DNA of 64,000 nucleotides from Anaerophaga thermohalophila DSM 12881 (GCF_000191885.1 NZ_AEWI01000013.1:124001-188000), one strand, 5' to 3'. Counted from the stretch's first letter, positions 47,849 through 61,125 are shown. The notes: generated by a model from the letters alone, not told the origin. Made by a program: numbers and translations.

Positions 47849-47934
47849 AGGTTAAAGATAAAGCAGAAGAACGATACGAAGTCTTCAGAGTTGAATCGGG
47901 TATTGTCCTTTTTATTAATAAACAGTAAAACAAC

Positions 47935-48504
47935 ATGGAACCAACAAGAGAATATGCACTAACCCTGCTAAAAAAGTACAATCAGAGTGAAAGTTTGCTA
48001 AAGCACGCTTTGGCTGTTGAAGCAGTGATGAAACACTTTTCTGAAAAATACGGTGAGGATAAGGAGAAATGGGGTATTATTGGATTGGTTCATGATCTGG
48101 ACTATGAAAAATACCCGGAACAGCACTGCCTCATGACCAGAAAAATTCTGGAGGAAGAAGCTTGGCCTGAAGACTACATACGTGCCATCGAAAGCCATGG
48201 CTGGGGCATTTGCACCGATACCAGACCAGAACACATTATGGAGAAGGTGCTTTACGCAACTGATGAACTGACAGGACTCATTGTAACCTCTACGCTTGTT
48301 CGTCCCGATAAAAACCTGCATGAACTAAAAGTGAAGTCTGTCATGAAGAAATGGAAAGACAAACGCTTTGCCGCAGGCGTTGACAGGAATATCATTCAAA
48401 AAGGGGCTGATATGCTGAATATTGAATTACGCGATCTGATATCGGAATGCATAGAGGCTATGAAAAGTGTTGCTAACGAATTGGAGCTGGACGGAAATAA
48501 TTAA
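47935..48504 (+). CDS. HD-domain hydrolase
   Basis: 189 residues. Metal-binding HD motif pieces: LLKHALAVE (first His), GLVHDLDYEKYPEQH (HD), IESHGWG and YATDELTG. This is the small HDIG-type family of predicted phosphohydrolases, often annotated as HAD/HD superfamily hydrolases of unknown substrate. It is a single gene, convergent with the next one with only four bases between the stops. Confidence 0.83.
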   Translation: MEPTREYALTLLKKYNQSESLLKHALAVEAVMKHFSEKYGEDKEKWGIIGLVHDLDYEKYPEQHCLMTRKILEEEAWPEDYIRAIESHGWGICTDTRPEHIMEKVLYATDELTGLIVTSTLVRPDKNLHELKVKSVMKKWKDKRFAAGVDRNIIQKGADMLNIELRDLISECIEAMKSVANELELDGNN

Positions 48505-48508
48505 AAAA

Positions 48509-49570
48509 TTATCCTCCGTATTCTTTGACAGCTTCATACATTGCTACCACATTTTCAACCGGTGTTTCCACCTTTAATTTATGCGAAGGTCCGAGGATAA
48601 AGCCTCCGCCCGGGGACATAACATCCAAAAGTTCCTTCACGCCCTCTTTCACTCGGTGAGGTGTTCCCTTGCGTAAAAGCAATTCTTCATCCAATCCGCC
48701 GGAGAAAGTAATCATCTGCCCAAAATCTTTCTTCAACCCTTCAGGAGCCATACCAGCTGCCCTGGTCTGAATGGGATCGAGAACATCCGCACCCAGCGAA
48801 ATAAACTCGGGAACAAGTTTCCGAACGCCGCCGCAGCTGTGCATATAAAACTTAACCCCCAGCTTGCGCGGGACATCCATAAACTTTTCAATGGCAGGCC
48901 GGCAATAGTTGTTCCATGCATCGTAACTGATGATTAATCCGCTTTCGGCACCGAAATCATCTGCAATCCTGATAAGGTCTACTCTATTACCCGTTGCTTC
49001 AAAAAATTTATCTATAAAATCAATATAAAATCCAGTGACCTTTTCAACCAGAACATTGAAAAAACGTGGGTTATACATCATCACATCCAGAAAAGTATCT
49101 CTTCCCACCAGACGCTGAATAATACGAAAAAGCCCCGGAGAAGAATATCCGGGAGCTGTCATAATGGCATAATCTTTATATTTTTCACATTGTGCCGGTA
49201 ATGTAGAAAAATCGAATAAAGCGGTTGTTGGCCAGGGATAATCCTCCAGGAAAGCAGGATCGGTAATGCCCTGCAGTGGAAATTTAACAGCTTCCCAATA
49301 ACGCAAATCGCCTCTTCCAACCAGATCATATTCAACGCCCCAGATGTCCTGTTTATGGCCATTTTCTTTATCGACCAAAGACTTCCCGACGTAATCGGGT
49401 TCTACCCACCGAAAGTCAATACCCAGCTGCTCCAGCATCTCGTCTTTATCAGAAAACCCCATCCGGGCAATCATTTTCTCCGTAAATTCGGGAACTGCCC
49501 AGTAAAATACCGGTACACGGTCGGGCTCTTCATGATTCAAAGCTGATAATACGCGTTCTTTATGGTTCAT
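48509..49570 (-). CDS. Uroporphyrinogen decarboxylase-family protein (methyltransferase-like)
   Basis: 353 residues. NHKERVLSALNHEEPDRVPVF is the usual N-terminus of the URO-D superfamily branch that includes MtaA/CmuA-type cobalamin methyltransferases. RIADDFGAESGLIIS and the zinc-type HSCGG motif, followed by DPIQTRAAGM, support that branch rather than haem synthesis. It lies 11 bases after lacZ and is very likely co-transcribed. No corrinoid protein is adjacent. In Bacteroidota such genes are often near sugar catabolism; substrate unknown. Confidence 0.82.
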   Translation of the reverse strand: MNHKERVLSALNHEEPDRVPVFYWAVPEFTEKMIARMGFSDKDEMLEQLGIDFRWVEPDYVGKSLVDKENGHKQDIWGVEYDLVGRGDLRYWEAVKFPLQGITDPAFLEDYPWPTTALFDFSTLPAQCEKYKDYAIMTAPGYSSPGLFRIIQRLVGRDTFLDVMMYNPRFFNVLVEKVTGFYIDFIDKFFEATGNRVDLIRIADDFGAESGLIISYDAWNNYCRPAIEKFMDVPRKLGVKFYMHSCGGVRKLVPEFISLGADVLDPIQTRAAGMAPEGLKKDFGQMITFSGGLDEELLLRKGTPHRVKEGVKELLDVMSPGGGFILGPSHKLKVETPVENVVAMYEAVKEYGG

Positions 49571-49581
49571 AGTGTGAAATT

Positions 49582-52795
<3,214 letters not shown>

Positions 52796-52837
52796 CCGAC
52801 TTTTCGGAACTCATCTTATCATATTTTAATTGAGATT

Positions 52838-52915
52838 AGATTCTTCGGATTCTTCGCTCCGCTCAGAATGACAAGACTGTCTAATCTCATTCTGAGAAAA
52901 CACGACGAAGAATCT
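52838..52915. repeat. REP-like inverted repeat
   Basis: It begins AGATTCTTCGGATTCTTCGC (the first 10 bases duplicated), has TCAGAATGACAAGACTGTCT in the middle and ends CACGACGAAGAATCT. Same family as 12940-13008. Confidence 0.7.
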
Positions 52916-53034
52916 CACAGAGTTGAAAACATCACATCTTTTTTGATTCTTCACTCCGTTCAGAATGGCAGGGACTGCATTGCATTCTGGGTCGAAAGGG
53001 AAAATCTCTCTCGTTAAAGCATCGCATTAATAGC

Positions 53035-53102
53035 AGATTCTTCGCTCCGCTCAGAATGACAAAGCACCTCATGTCATTCTGTGGAAGTACGATGAAGAAT
53101 CT
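53035..53102. repeat. REP-like inverted repeat
   Basis: Arms AGATTCTTCGCTCCGCTCAG and GATGAAGAATCT with inner GAATGACA / TGTCATTC. A decayed unit lies between the two REP copies (about 52945-53000). Confidence 0.7.
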
Positions 53103-53138
53103 GTTCCCACTATGTAAATAACTTTCTTTTTGATATCA

Positions 53139-53283
53139 TGAGTGCAGTATAAAAAAGCCTTCAAACTGCTGATTTTTACCATTTTTACCCCTGATCCCTA
53201 AAGGGGAACTGCTAAAAATCAGCAGTTTGAAAAAGTCCCCTTGAGGGGATTTAGGGGTCAAAAGGCTTTTTATACTACACTCA
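53139..53283. repeat. MITE-2 copy
   Basis: 145 bp, about 93 percent like the copy at 47705-47848, with the same interleaved inverted repeats. Flanks ATCA and ATCT give a 3-of-4 target duplication. Confidence 0.8.
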
Positions 53284-53617
53284 ATCTTAAATTTTTCAAT
53301 GGTTCAATCAGATAATCCGGACAACAAATTTATTATTTTTTTGAGAAATGCATGATTGTCGTAAAACAAAATAAGGTGCAAATTTGCAGTCGTACAAAGT
53401 AAAACAAATCCATAGTGGTTAGTATCTGTCTGAACTACATATCAATAAATGAGCCTGCTCTGAAAAAGCATTTTTGTTGCTAAACCGGAAACATAGCCGT
53501 TGAAGAGGTGGGTTTTAAATGCGGTGTGAAAAAGCATCTTTGTTGCTAAACTCATTTTTTAGATATTAAGAAATAAGACGAATTCTATGATGCCCCATTT
53601 TATAAAAATAAATAACT
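53284..53617. other. Gap with MITE-1 left-end fragments
   Basis: Two decayed fragments resembling the MITE-1 left end (GAAAAAGCATTTTTGTTGCT near 53450-53486 and GAAAAAGCATCTTTGTTGCT near 53525-53561). No gene seen. Confidence 0.5.
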
Positions 53618-55624
53618 TCACTCCTCATCGTCAAGGCTGGCGGCAATATTCCAATATGTTTGGGCCTTATCCATTTCTCCCAGGCGGGCACAAACATCAC
53701 CCAGGTTTTTGTATACATCGGGATCGGTTTGCTGAAGATTGGAAGCTTCGAGGAAATCCTGATACGCACCGGAAAAATGACGCAATTGAAAACGAACTTT
53801 TCCACGTCCGTAAAGAGCTGCGAAATGCCTTTGTTTTATTTTCAAAATAGCAGAAAAGTCTCTTTCAGCACTTTCCAGGTCACCTGTTTTAGTAAGAAGA
53901 TTACCCCGTCGAACCAGAGCATCCACAAATTTGGGATTCAGACTTAACGCTTTATTCAGATTAGCCAGGGCGCTTCGCTGGTCGTTAAATTTCACCTCAC
54001 ATTCATTGGCCATCAGGAAATATTCACGGGCAAACTCCTCTACATTCTTTTGCTGCCTGGCCAGTTCATTCTCCAACTCAGTAATTTTGGCTTGCAGGCG
54101 GGTAGCAAAGGTCATTTGTGATGCCATAAATCGCTGTACTTCAGGCCTTAAAAGATCGTCCTTTCGATAACCTACTGCTTTTCCGAGATGCCGTGCGGCC
54201 TCCAGCCAATTTCCCTGACGGAAACTTTTCAAAGCCGAAACATACGACATATCCGCCTTTGCTTTAGCCAGTTCTTCGCGGATTAGTTGCTGGTCGTTAG
54301 CAGACCGGGCAAACTCCTGAACCTGTGGATTAATGATAATATCCCGTGAAGTGACAGGTGTTTTCAGTACAATACCGCTCAACGAGCGGCACCGGCTTAG
54401 CGCCACATAAAGCTGACCTCCTGCAAAAGCACCACCACTGAAATCGATAACCACTTTATCGAATGTTAAACCCTGACTTTTATGTACTGTAATTGCCCAG
54501 GCAAGCCGCAACGGATATTGGGTAAAAGAGCCTATCTCCTCTTCGATAATGCGATTATTCTTTTCATCGTAGCGATACCTCAAATTGAGCCATTTCTCTC
54601 TTGTAACCAGATGAATCTGGTCGTCCCCGGTTCGGACATAGATGCCATCTTCATCGATATCCTCTACAAGGCCAAGCGTTCCGTTGTACCATCTGTGTTG
54701 GGGATCGTTTTTTACAAACATCACCTGGGCATTCTCCTTTAAAACAAGTTCACGGAGTGTAGGCAAGGCCGAATCCTGAAATTCACCCTGAATTTCACCG
54801 GTAAGAGTAAACATATCTCCCGGTAATTCATCAAGTTTCTGGTCGTTTATATAATTTACGGTATCGCGCCGTGTAGCCAGTGTAATAAACAGCTCATGGG
54901 CAGGGGGATCAAAATGGCGGTCAAGACGCTCATTAATGCGCGAAATATCTTCGGGGGTAGCCGAATTTACTCTTATTTTATCCAGCATTCGAACAAAGCC
55001 TTCATCATTTTGGCGGTAAACCTTTTTTAATTCAATTTGAACCAACGGGATGCGAGAGAACACGCGTGCTGAAAAGAAAAAAGGCGACTTATAAAACCGG
55101 CTGAGTATTTTCCAATCGTCCGATTTAACAACCGGTTCAAGCTGAAATACATCTCCCACCATCAGTACCTGTTTGCCACCAAAAGGTAAGGTTTTATTTT
55201 TCGTGTAAACACGCAGTACCTGGTCAATAAAGTCGAGAATATCGACCCTTACCATTGATACTTCGTCGATAATAAGTAAATCGGTTTCCCTGATAAGCCT
55301 GATCTTTTCCTTGTTGTATTTGAGGAAATCAAAAATACGGCCGTCTTTGGTCGAAAGATCGGGATCATCGGGCAGAATAGGCCGAAAAGGTATTTTAAAA
55401 AAAGAATGCATTGTAACACCACCGGCATTAATAGCCGCAATGCCTGTTGGCGCCACCACAATATGCTTTTTATGCGTATTTTCACAGATATAGCGCAAAA
55501 ACGTAGATTTTCCCGTGCCGGCACGTCCTGTCAGAAATACCGACGAATTGGTATATTGGATCAGTTGAAGTGCATTTTGAAATTCAACATTATCCAGATC
55601 CATATTTACTGGCAATTCGTTCAT
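53618..55624 (-). CDS. Pif1/RecD-like helicase fused to TPR domain
   Basis: 668 residues. Residues 1-430 are an SF1B helicase of the Pif1 type: Walker A TGRAGTGKSTFLRY, Walker B LLIIDEVSMV, GDVFQLEPVV, YRQNDEGFV, the late ITVHKSQGLTFDKVVID and LYVALSRCRSLSG. Residues about 465-668 contain a coiled segment and TPR repeats (ALANLNKALSLNPKFVDALV, AERDFSAILKIKQRHFAALY). Known family role: unwinding of DNA with 5' tails, including G-rich structures. The TPR tail suggests a protein partner. The start overlaps the stop of the upstream TPR gene by 4 bases. Confidence 0.9.
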   Translation of the reverse strand: MNELPVNMDLDNVEFQNALQLIQYTNSSVFLTGRAGTGKSTFLRYICENTHKKHIVVAPTGIAAINAGGVTMHSFFKIPFRPILPDDPDLSTKDGRIFDFLKYNKEKIRLIRETDLLIIDEVSMVRVDILDFIDQVLRVYTKNKTLPFGGKQVLMVGDVFQLEPVVKSDDWKILSRFYKSPFFFSARVFSRIPLVQIELKKVYRQNDEGFVRMLDKIRVNSATPEDISRINERLDRHFDPPAHELFITLATRRDTVNYINDQKLDELPGDMFTLTGEIQGEFQDSALPTLRELVLKENAQVMFVKNDPQHRWYNGTLGLVEDIDEDGIYVRTGDDQIHLVTREKWLNLRYRYDEKNNRIIEEEIGSFTQYPLRLAWAITVHKSQGLTFDKVVIDFSGGAFAGGQLYVALSRCRSLSGIVLKTPVTSRDIIINPQVQEFARSANDQQLIREELAKAKADMSYVSALKSFRQGNWLEAARHLGKAVGYRKDDLLRPEVQRFMASQMTFATRLQAKITELENELARQQKNVEEFAREYFLMANECEVKFNDQRSALANLNKALSLNPKFVDALVRRGNLLTKTGDLESAERDFSAILKIKQRHFAALYGRGKVRFQLRHFSGAYQDFLEASNLQQTDPDVYKNLGDVCARLGEMDKAQTYWNIAASLDDEE

Positions 55625-57744
55625 CGCTGCTCTTCTTTTTCTTCAGTGTTTTGTTCAACTTCATAAGAGCCGTAACGTTTAATCACACTGTAGGCCTCGT
55701 AAACTCCTAACTCGCCGGCCTTACTCAGGTCGAGCGTACCTTCGGATGTCTTACCGAGGAAAATTCTTACCAACCCTCTGTTAAAATAGGCTTCGGCAAA
55801 ATCGCTGTTTTTTTCAATGGCTTTGGAATAGAACTCAACAGCCTCTTCAAAGTTACGAAGAACACTGCTCATATACCCAAGATTGAACCATGCAAATTCG
55901 AAATCAGGTTCAATTTCTACGACTTTTTCAAGATCATCAATAATCATGTTATAGTCAAGAATGGCCTGCTGACTGAGTTCATCTCCGGCCCCGGAAACAG
56001 CCAACGGATCTTCATCCGGAATTTTTCCGGTGTTCATCTCCTTCACTGATTGTACCATCTTGTAACGGGTGAAAGCTCTGGCAAAGCGGGCAATATAATA
56101 ATCGGGGTTAATGCGAATGACCTGGTTGAAATTGTCGAGGGCATTGTTCAGGTTTAAAACATCCATATAAAGAAGTCCACGTTCCATCAGGAAGGGTATT
56201 TTGTCGGTATCGGATGATGCAGCTTCAATTTTTTGGTCCAGTTTTGATATGGTTTCAAATATAGCCGCTGATATTTCCCTGTCGGGCTCCTTTGTTACGT
56301 TGGTTATTTCTATAGAACGCTCAAAAAGGAAATATCCGGTCAACTGTTCAACGTCTCTCTCGAAATAGCGTACCCTGTGTACCAGTGTATCACCGGGGAA
56401 GAAAGAAATACCATAGGGCGGTTGCAAGTCGACCATTATGTTCCGGTTTTGAATTTTGCCGCGCAAAGAATGTGGTGTAAGTTGTTCCGGCTGGTCGGTA
56501 CCAAAATCGTCTAACACCACAATTTTGTCATAGTTCCGGATGTTCCTGTCGTCTTCTTTGCGGGTTTCTTTACGTTTGCGCGGCGTGTCCTTATCTTCTT
56601 CGTTATCTCTGGCCGCCATTTGCTGAGAGGTCGATTCGCCAATCTTTTCTCTTCTGTCCATTTCGATCTTCATGGCGGTATTATAGTCGAGCTGTGCTGC
56701 CTTGGTTTGACCAAGGGCCTGTTTCACCTCTGCCCTGTTGTAATAGACCGGAGCAAAGTCAGGATAGGCATCTGCAACGATATTAAAATCAGACAGCGCT
56801 TTTCTGAATTCACCCTTTTCTTTATAAAGCATGCCCCTGTAATAGAGAGTTGGAAGGTCTTCTCCCCGTAAGGCCAAAACACGGGAAAAATCATCTATGG
56901 CTCCGTCAAGGTCACCTATCTCGGCACGCAAAATGCCACGGTTGTTATATCCCATAGCATTCCGTGGTTCCATCTCCACAAATTTATCGAAATCTTCCAT
57001 TGTACCCCGCAAATCGTCCAACTGGTAGCGAATAATTCCCCTGTTCATGTAAAAAGAAGACTCATCGGGACGTAGCTTTATCGCTTCATTGATATCGGCC
57101 AGAGCATCATCAAAATTTCCCCGATAATACTCTATCATGGAACGATTGACATAACCATCAGGAATATAAGGATTAACTTCGATAGCTTTGGAAAAATCTT
57201 TCAAGGCCCCGGTAGTGTCACTGGCCGAAAACTTCGCAAGTCCGCGGTTTAAATAAGCTCTGACAAGCTTAGGCGAGGTATCCAGTATTTCGGTATAGGT
57301 CGCTATGGCCTTATCGAACTGGCCGGTCAGGATATATGCAATACCCAGATTGATCATCAGGTTGATATTCCGCGGATCAATATCAAGCCCGCGTTTAAAA
57401 TCGGCGATAGAAGCTTCCGGATTTTTCATGTTCTGATATAGAATCCCGCGAAGATTGTAGGCATCAACCAGATAAGGATTCCTCTCCAAAGCCTCATTGC
57501 AATCGTTCAGGGCACCAATGTAATCTTCGAGATAATATTTGCCAAGTGCTCTGTAAAAATATGGCTCAGCAAGATAGGGTTTAGCCCTGATTATCTGATT
57601 AAAATATTGAATGGCAAGGACATAATCCTCAAAATAGAGCGCATTCCGGCCAATTATGGTCATCCGGTCAGTATCTATCTGGGATTGAACATTCCCGACG
57701 CCAAGTACAAAAAATAATGAAATAATATATAATGTTTTGCGCAT
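55621..57744 (-). CDS. Large secreted TPR protein
   Basis: 707 residues from the ATG at 57744, which opens a signal peptide (MRKTLYIISLFFVLGVGNVQSQ); a TTG four codons earlier is less likely. Residues 30-370 hold about ten TPRs (for example FDKAIATYTEILDTSPKLVRA, LKDFSKAIEVNPYIPDGYV). A charged linker (DKDTPRKRKETRKEDD) and a non-repeat domain follow, and then four more TPRs to the end. It starts 8 bases after the M23 gene and overlaps the helicase gene, so all three form one operon. Confidence 0.87.
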   Translation of the reverse strand: MRKTLYIISLFFVLGVGNVQSQIDTDRMTIIGRNALYFEDYVLAIQYFNQIIRAKPYLAEPYFYRALGKYYLEDYIGALNDCNEALERNPYLVDAYNLRGILYQNMKNPEASIADFKRGLDIDPRNINLMINLGIAYILTGQFDKAIATYTEILDTSPKLVRAYLNRGLAKFSASDTTGALKDFSKAIEVNPYIPDGYVNRSMIEYYRGNFDDALADINEAIKLRPDESSFYMNRGIIRYQLDDLRGTMEDFDKFVEMEPRNAMGYNNRGILRAEIGDLDGAIDDFSRVLALRGEDLPTLYYRGMLYKEKGEFRKALSDFNIVADAYPDFAPVYYNRAEVKQALGQTKAAQLDYNTAMKIEMDRREKIGESTSQQMAARDNEEDKDTPRKRKETRKEDDRNIRNYDKIVVLDDFGTDQPEQLTPHSLRGKIQNRNIMVDLQPPYGISFFPGDTLVHRVRYFERDVEQLTGYFLFERSIEITNVTKEPDREISAAIFETISKLDQKIEAASSDTDKIPFLMERGLLYMDVLNLNNALDNFNQVIRINPDYYIARFARAFTRYKMVQSVKEMNTGKIPDEDPLAVSGAGDELSQQAILDYNMIIDDLEKVVEIEPDFEFAWFNLGYMSSVLRNFEEAVEFYSKAIEKNSDFAEAYFNRGLVRIFLGKTSEGTLDLSKAGELGVYEAYSVIKRYGSYEVEQNTEEKEEQR

Positions 57745-57752
57745 ATCTCTAA

Positions 57753-59480
57753 TCAATACCTGAATCTGGTTTCAATTTTTCCGGGATTTCCTGCACCATC
57801 TGTAATTGCAATTACCAGCCGGTGCGTTCCTTTTTCAAGAAACGGAACTTTTTTCAAATTACAAATTATACGGTCGTTTTTCGCATCATATTCAAAAAGA
57901 CTCCATCTGCCGTCAATGGTTGCGTCGTACGAAGCAATACCGGAAAATTCATCTTTTATTTTGACAACTATTTCATTTCGGCTACTGTAATCCATACTCT
58001 GCGGCGGATTTATAACGGATATTTCGGGGGGAACCGTATCCCTTGTTAAAAGATATTCCCCACATTCCCGGGCCGATATTACAAAATGTGCATCTTCAAT
58101 TCGGCCACCTGCATACTCCAGCCGGTGATTGTTTCCGAATTTTGCACCACAAAGGCCGGTTTTGTTATTAATTGAATCCAAAGGAATTTTTATTTCAAAC
58201 GTTTTGTGTACGGGAATGGTTTTATCTAATACTGTAATTACGGCTCCCGTAAGCGACACAAAAGACTTTCTGATGTTGATGTCTCCCCTGACATCCCGAT
58301 AAAAACTCTCTTTGTCGAACCCGACAACATATCCGTTCTGCCTGAAGGTAAAAGGTTGCGAAGCATCTATGTAAATATTGCCATTTTTATCCAAAGAACC
58401 GGAAGTTGTCAAAGCTTTTTCCGCGTGAATTTTGAAATTCAGCAATGATTCATTCCCCGAAATATCTTTTACCACATAAGATAAATGCTTTGTGTCACCT
58501 GGTATCATTTGAATTTCACCGCGACTTTCATCGGTTACGTAAACATCATTGTGATTATAGGGGTCGACAAAACTCTTCTGAATGGTACGGCCTGAAGTCA
58601 CCTTTTCTGCGTAATCGATATGGCTGTTCACAAAGCGGGTATTATGAAAAAAGAATCCATCAATTACAAATGAATAAACCTCTCTGTCGTCAACCTTCAA
58701 ATCAATTCTGTGGACGCCGCATTCGCGCCAGGAACCGGTATAATAATCAACAACATCGATTCCGATTCCAATGGTACCCGATGCCGGGATGTCCGGATTG
58801 TGTTTCAAATGAAAAGCACCATCATAAAAAACCGCCGGAAAATATCTTGCTTCGTGTTTACCGTTAATGGCAGCATCAGCGGATAGTGGATAAATTTTAA
58901 CTCCCGCGATATGGGGTCTGATATCGTCTTTCACAGGATTGGGAAACATCAGGGGATCCACAGGACGCTGACCAGCTGTTTCTCTCACCTCGAAATGCAA
59001 ATGAGGGCCACCGGAACTGCCTGAATTTCCGGAAAAACCAATGATTTCACCTTTCGAAACGTCAATTTGTTCAGAAGTGAAATACTCATTGATTGAGAAG
59101 GATTCCCTCTCATATTGAAGAGCAGTTACTAACGAATCTATGGGCTCGGAAAAAGCATCAAGATGTCCATAAACGGTTGTAAGACCATTAGGATGAGAAA
59201 TATAAAGTGCTTTGCCAAATCCACCGGGAGAAACCGCAATACGTGACAAATAACCGTTGTCGGCAGCATAAACAGGCCAGCCGGTTTTGCCTTTAGTTGT
59301 AAAATCAACACCCGAATGAAAGTGATTACTTCGTATTTCTCCAAAACTCCCGCTCACGTTGGTCACTTCATCCAGCGGAAAATGATAATGCCACTGAGAT
59401 GGCGCCTTCTGAGCAGCCAGGTTGAAAAATTGTATGACCGATAATACCGATGACAATATTAAATAATGAATTCTATGCAT
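57753..59480 (-). CDS. Secreted M23-family peptidase
   Basis: 575 residues from the ATG at 59480. Signal peptide (IHYLILSSVLSVIQFFNLAAQ). An N-terminal LytM/M23 domain (about 30-175) has zinc ligands in SNHFHSGVDF (His, Asp) and GPHLHFEV (His). The remaining 400 residues are beta-rich and Ig-like, including PPEISVINPPQ and EIVVKIKDEFSGIASYDA. The family cuts peptidoglycan cross-links or activates amidases. First gene of an operon with the two TPR genes. Confidence 0.9.
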   Translation of the reverse strand: MHRIHYLILSSVLSVIQFFNLAAQKAPSQWHYHFPLDEVTNVSGSFGEIRSNHFHSGVDFTTKGKTGWPVYAADNGYLSRIAVSPGGFGKALYISHPNGLTTVYGHLDAFSEPIDSLVTALQYERESFSINEYFTSEQIDVSKGEIIGFSGNSGSSGGPHLHFEVRETAGQRPVDPLMFPNPVKDDIRPHIAGVKIYPLSADAAINGKHEARYFPAVFYDGAFHLKHNPDIPASGTIGIGIDVVDYYTGSWRECGVHRIDLKVDDREVYSFVIDGFFFHNTRFVNSHIDYAEKVTSGRTIQKSFVDPYNHNDVYVTDESRGEIQMIPGDTKHLSYVVKDISGNESLLNFKIHAEKALTTSGSLDKNGNIYIDASQPFTFRQNGYVVGFDKESFYRDVRGDINIRKSFVSLTGAVITVLDKTIPVHKTFEIKIPLDSINNKTGLCGAKFGNNHRLEYAGGRIEDAHFVISARECGEYLLTRDTVPPEISVINPPQSMDYSSRNEIVVKIKDEFSGIASYDATIDGRWSLFEYDAKNDRIICNLKKVPFLEKGTHRLVIAITDGAGNPGKIETRFRY

Positions 59481-60051
59481 CAACTGTTTTTTTACTTAAA
59501 CCCGATTACCGATAAAATGTTACATCCAAAAATTAAACCAAAAGCAGATACTTTATTTCCCCTGAAGGTTTCATGTCGGGTCTTAACAAAATATTGGCTG
59601 GTCTCATATTTTATGGGCCTAAAATTAGAAAAAAAATATAGGCTGACACGGGAATGCCTAAACTTACTCCAATAAAAAAGGACTTAAACGCGGAGACACA
59701 AAGACGCAAAGTTTTTATTATGTTATGGATAGATTACTCGCAAAGCTCAGAATGACACTGAGTAGAATGTCATCCTATAGAGTATGACAAAGTATTTAAC
59801 CCCAATTGGTTCATATCCAACTGCAATAGATTTTTCGAATGGCTCAGAATGAAACGAGCATGTCAAATTTCAAATTCCTGACTTACAAATTATTAAAATA
59901 CTTTAACAGAAAAATTGTGAACTATTTTGTATATTTAACGATTACGATTTGAATGATTGATCGTTAAATTTTATCGAATATTCTGTATCTGTGCGTTTAA
60001 GCCATTTTTATGCACAATTGTTATAATCACAAAAAATAAAAACTAAAAGTT
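59481..60051. other. Gap before the coiled-coil gene
   Basis: AT-rich. It contains a decayed REP-like stretch (about 59735-59800, CTCAGAATGACACTGAG) and an isolated stop-to-start head (AGAATGAAACGAGCATGTCA, 59846-59865). No gene and no convincing promoter were recognised. Confidence 0.45.
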
Positions 60052-60351
60052 ATGGAAAACAAAGATGCTTATCTTGAAAAGTTCAATGCAAAAATAAAGG
60101 AACTCCAGGCTGATCTGGATAAACTTGATGCAAAAGCACGTCAGGCCGAAGCCGATCTGAAAATCAAATACCAAAAGGAAATTGAAGATTTAAAAAAGAA
60201 GAAAACAAAATTTGAATCCAAACTCGATGAGATCAGAAACACTTCCGGTGAGGCCTGGAAAGAGCTAAGAACCGGGACAGATAAAGCTTTTGAAGATTTA
60301 AAAACCAGCTGGGAAACAGCATGGGATAAATTTAAACGCGCCAATAATTAA
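60052..60351 (+). CDS. Small coiled-coil protein
   Basis: 99 residues, Lys/Glu-rich. Heptads run from about residue 8 to 65 (FNAKIKELQADLDKLDAKAR, EIEDLKKKKTKFESKLDEI), then SGEAWKELRTGTDKAFEDLK, resembling the small sll1863-type stress-response or apolipoprotein-like coiled-coil proteins. No signal peptide. Function unknown; monocistronic, followed by a hairpin. Confidence 0.75.
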   Translation: MENKDAYLEKFNAKIKELQADLDKLDAKARQAEADLKIKYQKEIEDLKKKKTKFESKLDEIRNTSGEAWKELRTGTDKAFEDLKTSWETAWDKFKRANN

Positions 60352-60391
60352 CTCTCTTTATTCAGTCTGAAGCAGATATCCTTTTTCAAGG

Positions 60392-60436
60392 AAAATTCCC
60401 TTTTCGGGAGGCTAAGTCCCCTGGAAAGGGAATTTT
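60392..60436. terminator. Hairpin after the coiled-coil gene
   Basis: AAAATTCCCTTTTC and GGAAAGGGAATTTT form a stem of about 13 pairs with a 17-nt loop, 40 bases after the stop. The A-rich and T-rich ends allow termination either way. The remainder to 60591 shows nothing recognisable. Confidence 0.5.
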
Positions 60437-60591
60437 GGTAAAAGCCATGGAACCGGAAAAGGCATCTGGCAGACTTTTAATGTTTATCGTGGTGACTTAA
60501 GCACACTCTCTTGTAAGAATTTGTGAATCTTAAAATTGCTTTTGTAACGTTGCCCCCCGGTGGAAGAAACCAACATTTTTTAAGGACTCGC

Positions 60592-60624
60592 TTTGCAGAA
60601 CAAACAATATTTTACCTATATTTG
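60592..60624 (+). promoter_or_regulatory. Promoter of tRNA-Arg
   Basis: TTTG at 60592-60595, 21-base spacer, TATATTTG at 60617-60624: a full match to the Bacteroidota consensus, about 32 bases before the tRNA. Confidence 0.75.
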
Positions 60625-60655
60625 CACCGCATTTGAGAAAACTGTCAAAAGCAAC

Positions 60656-60729
60656 GATCCCGTAGCTTAATTGGATAGAGCACCTGGTTACGGCCCAGGA
60701 GGTTGGGGGTTCGAGTCCCTTCGGGATCA
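60656..60729 (+). tRNA. tRNA-Arg(ACG)
   Basis: Acceptor GATCCCG/CGGGATC with discriminator A, D arm GCTTAATTGGATAGAGC, anticodon stem CCTGG/CCAGG with loop TTACGGC giving ACG, T loop TTCGAGT. CCA is not encoded. 74 nt. It decodes CGN codons after A-to-I editing. Confidence 0.94.
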
Positions 60730-60735
60730 CAACGC

Positions 60736-60778
60736 AAAACCGCAATTCTTTAGTTTTTAAAGGGTTGCGGTTTTTTTT
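60736..60778 (+). terminator. Terminator of tRNA-Arg
   Basis: AACCGCAA / TTGCGGTT arms followed by eight T. It directly abuts the thiC remnant. Confidence 0.85.
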
Positions 60779-61118
60779 GAACCACGATGCACCGTTTTAT
60801 GTACTCGGTCCTCTCACCACAGATTCGGCCCCCGGATACGACCATATTGTAAGTGCTATTGGCGGGACAGTTGCCGCCATTCACGGAGCAAACTTCCTTT
60901 GCTACGTCACTCCCGCCGAGCACCTTTGCCTGCCCGATGCCGACGATGTAAAAAACGGCGTTATTGCCAGCCGTATCGCTGCCCATAGTGCCGATGTGGT
61001 TAACAATATTCATGGAGCCCGCGAAAGAGATTTCATCATGTCAAAAGCCCGACGCGGTCTCGACTGGAAAACCATGTACCGCCAGGCACTCGATCCGGAA
61101 ATGGCACGAAAACGCTAA
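60777..61118 (+). pseudogene. thiC: Remnant of phosphomethylpyrimidine synthase
   Basis: About 113 codons match the C-terminal third of Thi[48 protein letters not shown] and [18 protein letters not shown], stopping after LDPEMARKR. The catalytic N-terminal part is missing and so is the C-terminal CxxCxxxxC cluster for the [4Fe-4S] that makes the radical. The codons remain in frame, so the loss looks recent. It starts inside the T tract of the tRNA-Arg terminator, with no promoter or start codon of its own. Probably a non-functional scar of a deletion whose edge fell at the tRNA. Confidence 0.85.
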
Positions 61119-61125
61119 ACAAACC

